A stretch of 64,000 bases of DNA from contig NZ_JACJSF010000012.1 of NCBI RefSeq assembly GCF_014698035.1, forward strand, positions 62,001-126,000, in the 5' to 3' direction. This stretch comes from Desmonostoc muscorum FACHB-395. Its GTDB lineage: Bacteria > Cyanobacteriota > Cyanobacteriia > Cyanobacteriales > Nostocaceae. How positions within the stretch are numbered: position 1 is the first letter of the stretch; each line of letters starts with the position of its first letter. Of this stretch, positions 1 through 9,559 are shown one piece after another. A program made the position numbers and the translations under genes. A model generated the notes under the pieces. The model was not told the DNA's origin. It worked only from the letters and a program-made list of their open reading frames with translations, and did no database searches.

Positions 1-1
1 C

Positions 2-337
2 GATAATCTTGGTTGGGGTGTGAAACCAAACCCTGAAGAAACCAAGAATTTAATCAAGGATAGTGGATTATTTAATATCATGGGTTTAGTCTGTTTTAAG
101 TCTGATAAGATTGCTAAATTAACCTGTGAATGGTTTACTGATATTTTGAAAAGACCGCCTCAAGAATTTATTGAAAATTTAGACGGTGGGCATTTAAAAC
201 CTTTAGGTATTCAATTAGGTAATACTGTCATTAATCTTTTTGACAAACCTTTAATTGAGTCAGTTCAAGATAGAAATAGAGGCTTTGAACATCATGTAAT
301 TGAATTACTTGAGGAACTGAAAAAATTATCAAACTAA
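2..337 (+). CDS. Hypothetical protein, 5' end cut by window edge
   Basis: The frame is open from the first bases of the window to a TAA at 335-337, so this is most likely the C-terminal part of a longer protein. A GTG at 20 could serve as a start but has no clear ribosome binding site. The visible 111 residues are soluble and mixed alpha/beta, with no membrane segment. They include a segment rich in Phe, Cys and Lys around FNIMGLVCFKSDK and end in a charged helix (ELLEELKKL). I do not recognise the family and assign no function. Codon use matches the neighbouring genes. Confidence 0.5.
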   Translation, partial: DNLGWGVKPNPEETKNLIKDSGLFNIMGLVCFKSDKIAKLTCEWFTDILKRPPQEFIENLDGGHLKPLGIQLGNTVINLFDKPLIESVQDRNRGFEHHVIELLEELKKLSN

Positions 338-390
338 TGAGCATTGGGCATTGGGTAAAAGTTTTAATTCCCAATTCCCAATACTTCGAC

Positions 391-445
391 TTCTCCTAAC
401 GGAGACGCTGCGCGTTAAGCGAAGCTATGCCGTAGGCTTTACGCT
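391..445. repeat. Dispersed palindromic repeat
   Basis: A GC-rich block containing GGAGACGCTGCGCG and AAGCTATGCCGTAGGC stands out in the AT-rich spacer after the first gene. Similar blocks occur at 35331-35380 and inside the inverted repeat near 52,200. It belongs to the dispersed short palindromic repeats common in Nostoc spacers. Confidence 0.5.
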
Positions 446-466
446 CAGTACAAGTTCCCAATTTTT

Positions 467-1441
467 TTATAACAATCCCAATTCTTCTGGAAAGCCCAGC
501 ATGATGTTTAGGTTTTGGATTGCGGCTCCTGATGCGCCTTTGCCCAAGTTGTCGAGACGAGCAACTAGCAATGCTTCTTTGGTGGTGTCATTGGCGAATA
601 CAAAAACCTGAACAATATTAGTGCCGTTCACTGCAATCGCATCCAAAAATATTCCGTCTCGCAGCAGAGTAGAATCTTGGAATGGAGCAACCTGCACAAA
701 TTTTTCACCTTGGTAGTAATCAGCGATCGCTTCATAGATTACCTCACCTGATGGTGGATTATCCAAAGTTCCTAACGGCAAAGGCACTTGAACTAGCATC
801 CCTTGCTCAAAATCCCCTACTGAAGGGACAAATAGTGGCGGCGATGCTAACCCTGAATAATAATGCATTTCCTTGACGTGCTTATGTCCAAACTGCAAAC
901 CGTAGATTCCATAAGGATATAGTGACTCACCCCCGGCTTGCTGTTCATGGAAGGTATGGTATTGTTTGATAAGATTCTTTCCGCCACCTGAGTAACCTGA
1001 TACTGCATTCACGGTGATGGGAAAATTATTTTTTAAAAGTCCCTTAGCAATCAACGGACGGATACAGGCTAAAAATCCTGTGGGATAACAACCTGGATTG
1101 CTGACAAACTGAGCGCTGGCGATTTTCTCTCGCTGTCCTGGATTGAGTTCGGGGAACCCATATATCCAGCCATTAGCTGTCCGATGGGCACTACTAGCAT
1201 CAAGGATTTTAACCGTAGTACTACTTACTAAGCTAACAGCTTCGCGGGCTGCATCATCAGGTAGGCAGAGAATAATAACATCAACGGCATTGATTAGTTT
1301 AGCTCGCTCATTTGCATCTTTACGTTTAGATGTCTCAATGCTAACTAACTCGATATCATCCCGTTGATTAAGACGTGAATAAATTTGTAAGCCTGTGGTT
1401 CCTGATTCGCCATCAATGAAAATCTTAGGTTTAGTAATCAT
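467..1441 (-). CDS. argC: N-acetyl-gamma-glutamyl-phosphate reductase
   Basis: ArgC reduces N-acetyl-glutamyl phosphate to N-acetylglutamate semialdehyde with NADPH, the third step of arginine synthesis, in the cytoplasm. The N-terminus has the Rossmann motif FIDGESGTTG, and the catalytic Cys lies in SNPGCYPTG. The 324-residue length and the short spacing between these motifs fit the shorter (type 2) ArgC class. I start at the ATG at 1441, giving MITKPKIFIDG; an in-frame ATG 18 codons upstream would only add an unconserved leader. The gene stands alone, with no other arg gene in the window, which is usual in cyanobacteria, where arg genes are scattered. Confidence in the family is high; the class is inferred. 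Confidence 0.93.
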   Translation of the reverse strand: MITKPKIFIDGESGTTGLQIYSRLNQRDDIELVSIETSKRKDANERAKLINAVDVIILCLPDDAAREAVSLVSSTTVKILDASSAHRTANGWIYGFPELNPGQREKIASAQFVSNPGCYPTGFLACIRPLIAKGLLKNNFPITVNAVSGYSGGGKNLIKQYHTFHEQQAGGESLYPYGIYGLQFGHKHVKEMHYYSGLASPPLFVPSVGDFEQGMLVQVPLPLGTLDNPPSGEVIYEAIADYYQGEKFVQVAPFQDSTLLRDGIFLDAIAVNGTNIVQVFVFANDTTKEALLVARLDNLGKGASGAAIQNLNIMLGFPEELGLL

Positions 1442-1713
1442 GCGGGGAGTATCCTTAGATGTCAGTAGTATTTTAAAACAGCTATTAGTTATCAAAGTTT
1501 AAGATGGGAATTTACACCCCAAATCAAACTTACCACGCAATAGTTCTGGGGAACTCTGACTCGCAACTGTTTACTCTGCACTTTCTGAAGGATCTTCAAA
1601 AAGGCTTTAAATGTCTCTTCTCCTATGCAGAAAACGGATGGTTTCAATCCTTTAATTTATAAAGTGGTAAAAAATTAGATAATTACCGACTGAAAAACTC
1701 CGCAGACTTGGCA

Positions 1714-1851
1714 TTAAGAAGTCACACTTTCTTCCCATACTTGGGCTTTACACCAGTATTTTATCGCTTTCTATCTTTTGCGATCGCACGTATGAGTACC
1801 ACCTCAACTTGGCGTATTCTTCATCTTCACCAGGAATAATTTCCCAAAAGC
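1714..1851 (-). pseudogene. Frameshifted remnant of a small unknown gene
   Basis: Read on the minus strand from about 1851, one frame gives a protein-like stretch beginning FWEIIPGEDEEYAKLRWYSY and ending in a stop after DKILV. A one-base shift lets reading continue as WCKAQVWEESVTS to a stop at 1714. No start codon precedes it, because a stop lies just upstream in the same frame. Charged residues and Trp are distributed like real protein, so a decayed gene is plausible, but chance cannot be excluded over 45 codons. Confidence 0.25.
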
Positions 1852-1870
1852 CTTGTTAATGCAAGGCTTT
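1847..1870. terminator. Perfect 9-bp stem-loop, possible terminator
   Basis: AAAGCCTTG and CAAGGCTTT pair perfectly around a six-base loop. The shape is terminator-like, but no T-run follows on either strand, so the direction and function are uncertain. It borders the gene remnant at 1714-1851. Confidence 0.3.
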
Positions 1871-2456
1871 CAGCTTACCAAGCGTGCCATTCAACCCTTT
1901 GATGATCTGTTTCCAAGTTCTACTTTGCCCTCATCCTACTGCTAAATACACCTGGACAATACCTGACTTATTCTCCCCATCTCTCAGTACAATCGCGGTT
2001 TACAGTATTTATTCCAAATTGTTGGAGTGTAAATTGCTAAAAACCTTGCAGATTCATAACTTGAGATTTTTTACAAAAATACTTTCCAATTGATGATTTA
2101 AGTGCGGCATCTGGGAACAATCTATGGAACTCAGATTTTTGTTCGGTACTTAGCACTTACTAAGCGCTTAAGAAAAGAACATAAACCTGTTTAAAATACT
2201 GTCCCAGTTTACCAAAATCACCCGTGAGTAAAAAACTAGAAAATTTAAAAGTATTTATCCTATTTTAGAGAAACAATACCCGAAATAATCTGAACTAAAA
2301 CAGTAATAAATAACACAGGTATTTATCGCTCTTTCAACTGAGAGATAGATTTCTCATAGCTTTATTTTCCCAATTTTTAACACTCTAAATGCGGATTTTT
2401 CAAGCCGGATTTTGGTATGGAATAAAAACTTACCTACACTTGCAGTATCTATAAAA

Positions 2457-3743
2457 ATGCCTAACTCTAAAATTCAAAAAGACCTTCGTCATAACTTGAC
2501 CGTCAATGTTGTTGAAAGTGCATTTTTTGGTTTAGGAGCTGGTTTTGCCTCCTATATCACGATTATCCCTCTATTTGTTAGTGGTTTTACAAATTCTGCA
2601 TTGCTCATCGGTCTGATCCCAGCTATTCCGCGTTTAGGTTGGCAACTACCTCAGCTATTAACAGCTGATAGAATAGCTCGATTACAGTATTACAAACCAA
2701 CTGTAATGTGGTTGACAATTCACCAAAAACTTCCTTTTTTAGGATTAGCACTAGTTGCTTTATTAGAGCTACAACTCAATCACCAAACTATCTTATATTT
2801 GACATTCGCCATCCTCATTTGGCAGGGACTAGGTAGCGGATTTAGCGCTCCTGCTTGGCAAAGTATGGTTGCTAAAATTGTTCCATCGGGAAGGCTTGGC
2901 ATTTTTTACGGTGCTTTAGCTGCGGCTGCTAATCTGATGAGTATCATTGGTGCTTTGAGTGCTGGTTTACTGCTCAAGCAAATTGCCCAGCCATTTAACT
3001 TTGTTCTCTGTTTTTTGTGTGCCAGCGTTGCGATGGCTCTATCTTGGTTTTTTATGTCTAGGACGCGAGAGCCAGTAAACAACTCATTATCGACCATTGA
3101 AACTAGACGTGAATTTTGGGACACTCTTAATGTGATTCTCCGGTGCGATAAGAATTTTCGTTACTTTGCGATCGCACGTATGCTTTCACAATTAGCCTTA
3201 ATGCCACTTCCCTTCTATACACTCTATGCCGTACACCATCAAGGTATGGGAGAAGCATCTATTGGGTTAATTACTGGTGTGCTGATGGGAACGCAAACTA
3301 TTGCTGGATTGGTTTTGGGTTGGGTAGGCGATCGCTGGGGTAACAAGTTGGTCTTGGAAGTTGGTTCTGTTGTTTGTGCTTTCAGTGCGGTTCTAGCTGG
3401 GCTAGCAACAAATGTAAACTGTTTTTACTTGGTATTTATAGGAGCGGGAATAGGTATGAGCGCTCTGCAAAATATTGCTGCGGTAATGACCTTAGAGTTT
3501 GGTAATCAGCGTCAACGACCAGCCTATATTGGTCTTGGTAATACCCTTATTGCCCCTGCCACAATGCTTGCTCCCCTTTTAGGTGGATGGATAGTGGATA
3601 ATATTGACTATAGAACTGCCTTCTTGGTGGCAGCTATAGGTGGATTAGTTACAGCACTAGTTTTGCACGTAGGAGTGCGCGATCCACGTTATCTGGAACA
3701 AAATTTTAATAACCATTGTGTTGAAGTTTTGCCTGAGCAGTAA
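2457..3743 (+). CDS. MFS family transporter
   Basis: This 428-residue protein has about 12 hydrophobic segments in two halves, the layout of the major facilitator superfamily of inner-membrane secondary transporters. The loop GWVGDRWGNKLVLEVGS in the second half matches the MFS loop motif (G-x-x-x-D-R-x-G-x-R/K). The start is placed at the ATG at 2457 (MPNSKIQKDLRHN); an upstream TTG frame is possible but weak. Substrate cannot be told from sequence; the general look is of a drug or metabolite exporter. It runs convergent with glpK, whose stop is only 4 bp away. Confidence 0.85.
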   Translation: MPNSKIQKDLRHNLTVNVVESAFFGLGAGFASYITIIPLFVSGFTNSALLIGLIPAIPRLGWQLPQLLTADRIARLQYYKPTVMWLTIHQKLPFLGLALVALLELQLNHQTILYLTFAILIWQGLGSGFSAPAWQSMVAKIVPSGRLGIFYGALAAAANLMSIIGALSAGLLLKQIAQPFNFVLCFLCASVAMALSWFFMSRTREPVNNSLSTIETRREFWDTLNVILRCDKNFRYFAIARMLSQLALMPLPFYTLYAVHHQGMGEASIGLITGVLMGTQTIAGLVLGWVGDRWGNKLVLEVGSVVCAFSAVLAGLATNVNCFYLVFIGAGIGMSALQNIAAVMTLEFGNQRQRPAYIGLGNTLIAPATMLAPLLGGWIVDNIDYRTAFLVAAIGGLVTALVLHVGVRDPRYLEQNFNNHCVEVLPEQ

Positions 3744-3747
3744 GCAT

Positions 3748-5262
3748 TTACTCTTCCCAAGCCAGAGTGCGTTTCACTGCTTTTTGCCAAGTATCAAAGT
3801 TAGATAATGGCTTATCGCTCCTCGGTTCAAACACACGCTCAATTTGCCGTTGCTGCACCAGCGCTTCGTAGCTCTCCCAAAATTCTATAGCTAAACCTGC
3901 TGCAAATGCTGCACCCTGAACGGTCGTATCGCGCATTATCGGACGTTCAACTGGAATACCTAATACATCAGCCTGAAATTGCATCAAAAAATTATTTTCG
4001 CAAGCACCACCATCTACGGTTAATCGACCAACTGGAGTACTGCTAGATGAATTAATTGCCTGTACTACTTCCACAACTTGATACGCGATCGCTTCTAACA
4101 CGGCGCGTACTAGATGCTCTGGTTGGACACTGGCGGTAATGCCGAAAAAGGCTCCCCTAGCACTCATATCCCAGTAGGGTGCGCCCAGTCCACTAAATGC
4201 AGGCACAAAGTAGACTCCGCCATTATCTTTCACCTGATTTGCCATCGTTTCACTTTCAGCAGCAGTTTTAATCAGCTTGAGGCGATCGCGCAACCATTGG
4301 ATACAAGCTCCACTAGTAAACATACTACCTTCTAAGGCATAGCCTACATCCAATGCTCCGCTTGGATTTGCTTGTGTCCATGCCACCGTAGAAATAAGTT
4401 GATTGTGCGAGCGCACAATTCGATTGCCTGTGTGAGCTACCAAAAAGCTACCAGTTCCGTAAGTACATTTCATCAAACCGGGGCGATCGCAACCATGACC
4501 AAATAAAGCTGCTTGTTGATCTCCCAATATCGCAGTAATAGGAATTTCAGCGCCCAACAAAGTTGCATCAGTAACTCCAAATACTCCTAAACTCGGCTGA
4601 ATCTGGGGCAAAATATGAGCCGGAATTTGAAACAAATTTAGTAGATTCTCATCCCAATCACAGGTTTTGAGATTCATCAACATTGTCCGACTGGCATTGC
4701 TGTGGTCAGTAGCATGGACTTTCCCACCTGTAAGATTCCACAGCACCCAGGTATCAATAGTGCCTACTAAAACATTATTGAGGTCAACATCCGTAAACTT
4801 ATCTAATAGCCACCTAAGTTTTGTAGCAGAAAAATAGGCATCAATGATTAATCCGGTGCGATCGTAAATTTCATCAGCATAGCCTTGCTCTTTTAACTCG
4901 TGACAAAGGGGAGCAGTGCGACGATCTTGCCAAACGATCGCTCTATGGAGTGGTTTACCAGTAGTTTTGTCCCAAATCAAGCAGGTTTCACGCTGTACAG
5001 TTAGTCCCAATGCTGCGATCGTAGATGGAGAAATCTGGGCATTCTTAATGGCGGTTTCTATCACCCAACAGGTATCTTGCCAAATTTGTTGAGGGTCATG
5101 TTCTAACCATCCAGGCTGAGGATAATACTGAGTTAGTTCTTTGTATGCCTGCCCAACAATCTTACCGTCTGCGTTAAACACAAAAGCGCGGTTGCCTGTT
5201 GTACCTAAGTCCAGTGCTAAGATATAGCCCGATGATAAAGTTGTGTTGCCAAGTGTGTGCAT
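3748..5262 (-). CDS. glpK: Glycerol kinase
   Basis: Glycerol kinase phosphorylates glycerol with ATP to sn-glycerol 3-phosphate in the cytoplasm. The 504 residues match the usual family length. The FGGY-kinase phosphate loop reads LDLGTTGNRAFVF near residue 17. The glycerol-binding region has WLEHDPQQIW, the ATPase centre has GDQQAALFGHG, and the adenine-side loop is VDGGACENNFLMQ. No glpF or glpD lies beside it. The next gene upstream on the same strand is the PAS-CRP regulator, across a 130-bp gap, so that regulator could act here, but no operator was recognised. Confidence 0.93.
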   Translation of the reverse strand: MHTLGNTTLSSGYILALDLGTTGNRAFVFNADGKIVGQAYKELTQYYPQPGWLEHDPQQIWQDTCWVIETAIKNAQISPSTIAALGLTVQRETCLIWDKTTGKPLHRAIVWQDRRTAPLCHELKEQGYADEIYDRTGLIIDAYFSATKLRWLLDKFTDVDLNNVLVGTIDTWVLWNLTGGKVHATDHSNASRTMLMNLKTCDWDENLLNLFQIPAHILPQIQPSLGVFGVTDATLLGAEIPITAILGDQQAALFGHGCDRPGLMKCTYGTGSFLVAHTGNRIVRSHNQLISTVAWTQANPSGALDVGYALEGSMFTSGACIQWLRDRLKLIKTAAESETMANQVKDNGGVYFVPAFSGLGAPYWDMSARGAFFGITASVQPEHLVRAVLEAIAYQVVEVVQAINSSSSTPVGRLTVDGGACENNFLMQFQADVLGIPVERPIMRDTTVQGAAFAAGLAIEFWESYEALVQQRQIERVFEPRSDKPLSNFDTWQKAVKRTLAWEE

Positions 5263-5392
5263 AGCTGCTTTGACATACTGCGTAGGTCTAGCCCAACCTA
5301 GGCATAGTGATTTTAGAAATGCGTATTAAATCACATATACATTATTTTGTGTACATTTAGGTCATCTTTTCTCACCAGATCCCCATCTGTAA

Positions 5393-6562
5393 TTAATGGA
5401 AATCTTTCAAGATAATGTGTTTTTTTGAATCAAAACTGATAATACCTTCTTCTTGTAATTTGCCCATCAATCGTGTAATTGTTACCCTGGTAGTACAACA
5501 GGCGCTAGCAATATCTTCGTGAGTAAAGCGAACACTTAGGCGAGTTCCCTCCGGCACAGTTTCACCCACTTCTCGTTTCAAAAGTTCTAATAGATAGTGC
5601 AAGCGCTCTTGTACTCGCCGCCTTCCAGAAATAACTAAAAAAGATTCTGTTTGCCGTAACCTCTGATTGATTTTTGGTAAAAGCGTATGGCTCAGATTTG
5701 GAGAAGCCTCTATCTCTGCCGCGTAAATTGATACCAACTTAACATCAGATAAGGCTGTTGCTTGGTAGATATTTAAAGAAGTCAAACTAGAGCCAAAAAC
5801 CATTCCTGCTGTTGCCAATCCTATCAACACTTCTTCACCCGTTTCACAGTAAGTATTGAGTTTGACCAAACCCTGAGAAACATACCAAATTACTAGTGGA
5901 TTGAGTGGAATAGTTTCTCCTTTGGAATGTTTATGCACTTGACGATCGTTGAACAAATCGCCGTCATTATTGACTATTCCTGATTCTAAATACTGACGGT
6001 CACTAATATTACGCATTATCCAACGCAGAGAGATTGCCTTACCTTGCTGATTGCGGACAACTGTCACTGTCAAAGCTGCATCAAAAAACTCACCATGACG
6101 TTTTTGCAAGCGTACCAATAACTCTTTAACTCTGTCTGATTCAGATAACTGGATGAGTTCGCAGCGAACCTGTTGACGTTCTCCTAGAGGAACAAAGTTC
6201 ATCATTGGTTTACCCACCAAAAAATGCTTTGAAACATTGAGCAACCTCGCTGCGGTATGGTTAGCTTTTTGAATCATTCCTTCTGTATTAGTTACTAAAT
6301 AGCCGTCCGGCGCAAACTCAAATAAGTCTTGATAATGTTGGCGTTCTGCTTCTAGCCTATTTCGTGTTTCTAATAGTTCCTCATTTTGCTGATACAGTTC
6401 TTGTGCCGCTAACTGTACTATCTTTAAGGTGTTATAGAGTTCCTTTAAAGCTTGCGGCAGTAGATCCGGTGGAATCCAAGGTAATACACTAGCAGTTTGG
6501 TATAAATCTGCTAAACGCTTGTGCAATATTTCTGTACGTTGGATAAATTTTTCTATGTTCAC
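5393..6562 (-). CDS. PAS domain / CRP-FNR family transcription regulator
   Basis: This 389-residue protein has three parts. Residues about 1-75 form a helical, coiled-coil-like segment. Residues about 76-195 are a PAS domain beginning YQDLFEFAPDGYLV, with the typical PAC ending (RWIMRNISDRQ). Residues about 210-389 have a CRP/FNR layout: a reduced effector beta-barrel, a long dimerisation helix and a winged helix-turn-helix. The recognition helix CTTRVTITRLMGKLQ closely resembles that of NtcA. The cAMP-binding signature is missing, so cAMP is unlikely to be its ligand; signal input probably comes through PAS. The gene precedes glpK on the same strand. The ligand and target genes are unknown. 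Confidence 0.82.
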   Translation of the reverse strand: MNIEKFIQRTEILHKRLADLYQTASVLPWIPPDLLPQALKELYNTLKIVQLAAQELYQQNEELLETRNRLEAERQHYQDLFEFAPDGYLVTNTEGMIQKANHTAARLLNVSKHFLVGKPMMNFVPLGERQQVRCELIQLSESDRVKELLVRLQKRHGEFFDAALTVTVVRNQQGKAISLRWIMRNISDRQYLESGIVNNDGDLFNDRQVHKHSKGETIPLNPLVIWYVSQGLVKLNTYCETGEEVLIGLATAGMVFGSSLTSLNIYQATALSDVKLVSIYAAEIEASPNLSHTLLPKINQRLRQTESFLVISGRRRVQERLHYLLELLKREVGETVPEGTRLSVRFTHEDIASACCTTRVTITRLMGKLQEEGIISFDSKKHIILKDFH

Positions 6563-7512
6563 CTTAAATTGCCGCTACTTGTTTGCAGAGGTTGAGCAAA
6601 AAAAATCTACTAGTAAGAAATTATGGAGTGTCTATTAATACTTATAGATGTTTGAATACTTTATTACATCAAGCCTACGGTATTTTGATAGTTATTACGT
6701 CTACCTTTGGTCGGACAATTCGTTAAAATAAGCCAATAGGAGCGCCTAACTTGCTGACCTAAGATTAGGCTCATTTATAACCAAACTAATAAGCCAGTAA
6801 AAATTAGGACTAGTAAACAAACTTAGATAAGACAGCATAACCAGAAAAACCCCGTTTTCAAACTGAATTTCTCACTCTTGTTTAAGCCACTTTGTCATTC
6901 CCCCAATGAATGATTTAGTGTTAATGATAATTGTTTTCAATATTACCTAGAATAACTGATAATATTTTCCCTAACTTCCATCACAAGAATCAAGCCACCA
7001 CTACCAAAGACATATAATCTAAGTTAAGTTTATTTGTGCTTATAAATACATTTATTGATAACAAATTTCATAACAAGATTTCCAACTTCTGTAAAAAGTA
7101 GGGAATCAAAGTCTTTCGATCTTAAAATCAATTATAGAATTCTCTAGCACAGGACAAAGGAAAACTGAAGTTTGCCAGTCATATAAAATACCAAACGAAA
7201 TTCTAATTACTGAATTCTGTTTGGTAAATTAAAAATAGGCGTATAGGAAATCACATAACAACTTAACAATTATCCGCCTCTTTAGTTAGAGGATAAATGA
7301 AGCTGTCAGCTGATGTAATTTAACAATGCGTAACAGCTAATCAACGCGCAAGTTATGAGGAGTGATGGGTGAGGTGTCAATACTATAAAATCTCGTCACT
7401 CCCTTTTATTTGCTTCAATTTACAGCGCTTTTCAAGTAATTGAACTGCACTGTCCGATTCTCAACTCCTCGTCTCAGTTGTGGTGTAAATACCTAAAATA
7501 TGCTGTATTAAC
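6563..7512. other. 950-bp spacer, no gene seen
   Basis: No supported gene lies in this AT-rich spacer between the divergence region of the PAS-CRP gene and the 3' end of the next gene. It holds a good match to a Fur box at 6920-6938 and a small A/T hairpin around 6846-6858 that could end a short minus-strand RNA. Confidence 0.5.
6920..6938. promoter_or_regulatory. Candidate Fur box
   Basis: GTTAATGATAATTGTTTTC matches 15 of 19 positions of the classical Fur consensus GATAATGATAATCATTATC, including a perfect central GATAAT. It lies about 360 bp upstream of the PAS-CRP gene start, far for a simple promoter operator. A TATCAT -10-like hexamer on the minus strand lies within it. Confidence 0.4.
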
Positions 7513-8805
7513 TTAACGGATGCCATCATTATCAATAGCGCTGTAGCTATCGCTGGGGAAAAGCCCTAACCAGGGGTCAGAACTAGGAGTTAAAAAAAGT
7601 TGGGCGTATACTTGCTCATTTAGGGCTTCCACACTGCTTGTTTGCTTTCCTTGCATAAACCATTGATGAATTTGGCTGTGTAGCATATATTCATTTCTGA
7701 CTGTATCTAAAGCCATCGTGGTTTCAAATTTTTTCACTATTATCGGCAAATTATCTTCTTTCGTGTTGACAGGCTGAGACTTTTTAGCTCTGATCAAAGA
7801 GATGCTATTTTGATCTAGCTTGACATCGCTGGCATAGAGTTGAGCGATTTTGTTCCAAACTTCCTGGTCGGTAATTTCAGCTAAAGCATTTTGATTCCGT
7901 TCAGCATCAGACTGAAAAGCAATCAGCATTGGCGTTTCAACTCTCATCTTAGAAACTGCTAAAGAACTTGCTCTTTCTGCTGTAGGTGGCTGACTGGGAT
8001 TGCTCGGAACTTTCACCAACTTAGGGGGAGACTGGATACCCAGGCGGGATAAATCTGCAACCCATTGGGCTTGGATAGAGTTTAGACGATCGCTGTGGTA
8101 TTTTCTTAAAAAAGCCTCGCGATCGCTTTTTGCAAGTTTACTATAATCTTTTACCGCTACTTCAGCCTGCTTTAACTGAAGTAAAAATGCTTTGGGACTA
8201 TATAATCCTGGAATTGCGTCGATTGGACGACCCGATGCATCTAATATATAGTGAATGCTATTGCCTGTAATTGTCCGCTCCAACTTGCGTCCATCGCCAA
8301 AATCAATAGTTACTTTAGGTACAGGGCGCACCGATTGCCAGTGCAAGATAAAGTGGTCTTGAAGCAGCTTAGAAATTTCACTATTAGGATACAGTGCTAC
8401 CCTGAAAAACCTACTATTGGCACAACTCAAATCCTGATCCAGTCTGCCCAGCAACCGCAGAGATAAAATAGGTTTACCACTAGTTCTAGCAGCAGCTTTG
8501 GCTTGTTCTATATCAGTGTACCAGTACAGACGAGAGGCATAACAATCTCGTTGTTGACAGAGTTCATCTAAAGCTACCCGGAGTGCAGATGAAGGTAGAA
8601 CCGCATCTGAAGAATTAATATTTAACTTATTCGCATGAGATTTGAGAAATAGTTGTAACCCGCTTGGGCCTTGTTTCCGAAGTACAGAAACTTCTTGAGA
8701 TAGCTTGGAAATTTCAGCTACAGGAGTTTGAGCATCAGCTGTCTGCAAAAAACTGAAGCTGACTAGCATGAGTGCGAAAGGATATTTGAAGGTTCTAAAT
8801 TTCAT
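7513..8805 (-). CDS. Exported thioredoxin-like fold protein
   Basis: The 430-residue product starts with a signal peptide (lysine/arginine start, hydrophobic core, cleavage near TADAQT), so it should act outside the cytoplasmic membrane. Residues about 95-230 look like a thioredoxin-type fold of the kind that begins with a charged AKAAARTSGKPILSL segment. A conserved-looking SCANSRFFR follows, and the domain ends in YILDASGRPIDAIPG. There is only one Cys at the expected active site and no CxxC, so it is probably not a classic disulfide oxidoreductase. The C-terminal half is unrecognised. It stands alone with long spacers on both sides. Confidence 0.65.
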   Translation of the reverse strand: MKFRTFKYPFALMLVSFSFLQTADAQTPVAEISKLSQEVSVLRKQGPSGLQLFLKSHANKLNINSSDAVLPSSALRVALDELCQQRDCYASRLYWYTDIEQAKAAARTSGKPILSLRLLGRLDQDLSCANSRFFRVALYPNSEISKLLQDHFILHWQSVRPVPKVTIDFGDGRKLERTITGNSIHYILDASGRPIDAIPGLYSPKAFLLQLKQAEVAVKDYSKLAKSDREAFLRKYHSDRLNSIQAQWVADLSRLGIQSPPKLVKVPSNPSQPPTAERASSLAVSKMRVETPMLIAFQSDAERNQNALAEITDQEVWNKIAQLYASDVKLDQNSISLIRAKKSQPVNTKEDNLPIIVKKFETTMALDTVRNEYMLHSQIHQWFMQGKQTSSVEALNEQVYAQLFLTPSSDPWLGLFPSDSYSAIDNDGIR

Positions 8806-9559
8806 ATATTTTCAGAAAAATAGGGGCGTGGGTATTGCTATTCCTAACTAGAGAAGTCTAGTCTAACTTGTAAGAATCCCCAGATGCTCTGAAAGTTTCA
8901 GATGGGATCGTAAAGCTTAAAATATCGACATAAGCTCAAAAAAATCTCACTTGATTGTTGGCTGGTGAACGGGATGCGTCTTTAGGGTGTATGGAGATAA
9001 ACAAATAGTATCTATTACTGAACGTATACACGTATTTATTTACATAAGCTACTTCATAAAGCTCAGGTTTTATTAAAAGTTCATATACTTTCTGCTTTAG
9101 TTACTTAAATATGCGAGTTAAGAGTTGATCTCCTATAAACTAGCTTTATTAAAAAATCAGTAGTATTCCTCTTTTATTAATAGGTGAAATACAACTAAAG
9201 TATAAATGGTTGTGCTGGCTTAGTTGATGAACAAAAACGTCAGCTATTTCAGGTGTATCTATTTGCTATCTCTCTAACAGACTGATTCAGCAGTCTTGAA
9301 ATAGCCATTCTCTTTTTATTAAAGAGAAATCTACATCACCCTTAATTTATAGGGCATTTAACTCGGTACGCTTAAGCTTTTTCAGATAATTAATTTGCTA
9401 GTAAGTGCTAGTACTCATTCACTTATGAAACCCCAAAATCAGGTTTTATAGGACAACATTTCCATGATTTACATCCTATAGCTACGGTTTATTTATAACT
9501 AGGAGCAAGCACAACTCCTTGAAAATTTTAATATTTACCAACCCATTTTGCAAATCTCC
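8806..9559. other. AT-rich spacer, nothing recognised
   Basis: This roughly 750-bp region lies between a divergent pair of genes (7513-8805 minus and 9560-9874 plus). Promoters for both must lie here, but I see only a small stem-loop around 9278-9298 and AT-rich sequence. No reading frame can be supported. Confidence 0.4.

Larger units (their letters stand above)
1442..2456. other. Long spacer with gene remnant and hairpin
   Basis: This 1 kb gap between the argC start and the MFS gene has no intact gene I can support. It holds a frameshifted protein-like remnant on the minus strand (about 1714-1851) and a perfect hairpin at 1847-1870. The rest is AT-rich sequence with scattered short frames. 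Confidence 0.5.

Noticed and set aside
351-611. 86-codon plus-strand frame
   Set aside because: It covers the dispersed repeat at 391-445 and the antisense of the argC 3' end.
1884-2093. 69-codon plus-strand frame
   Set aside because: Composition is not protein-like, there is no ribosome binding site, and it lies in a spacer with a decayed gene.
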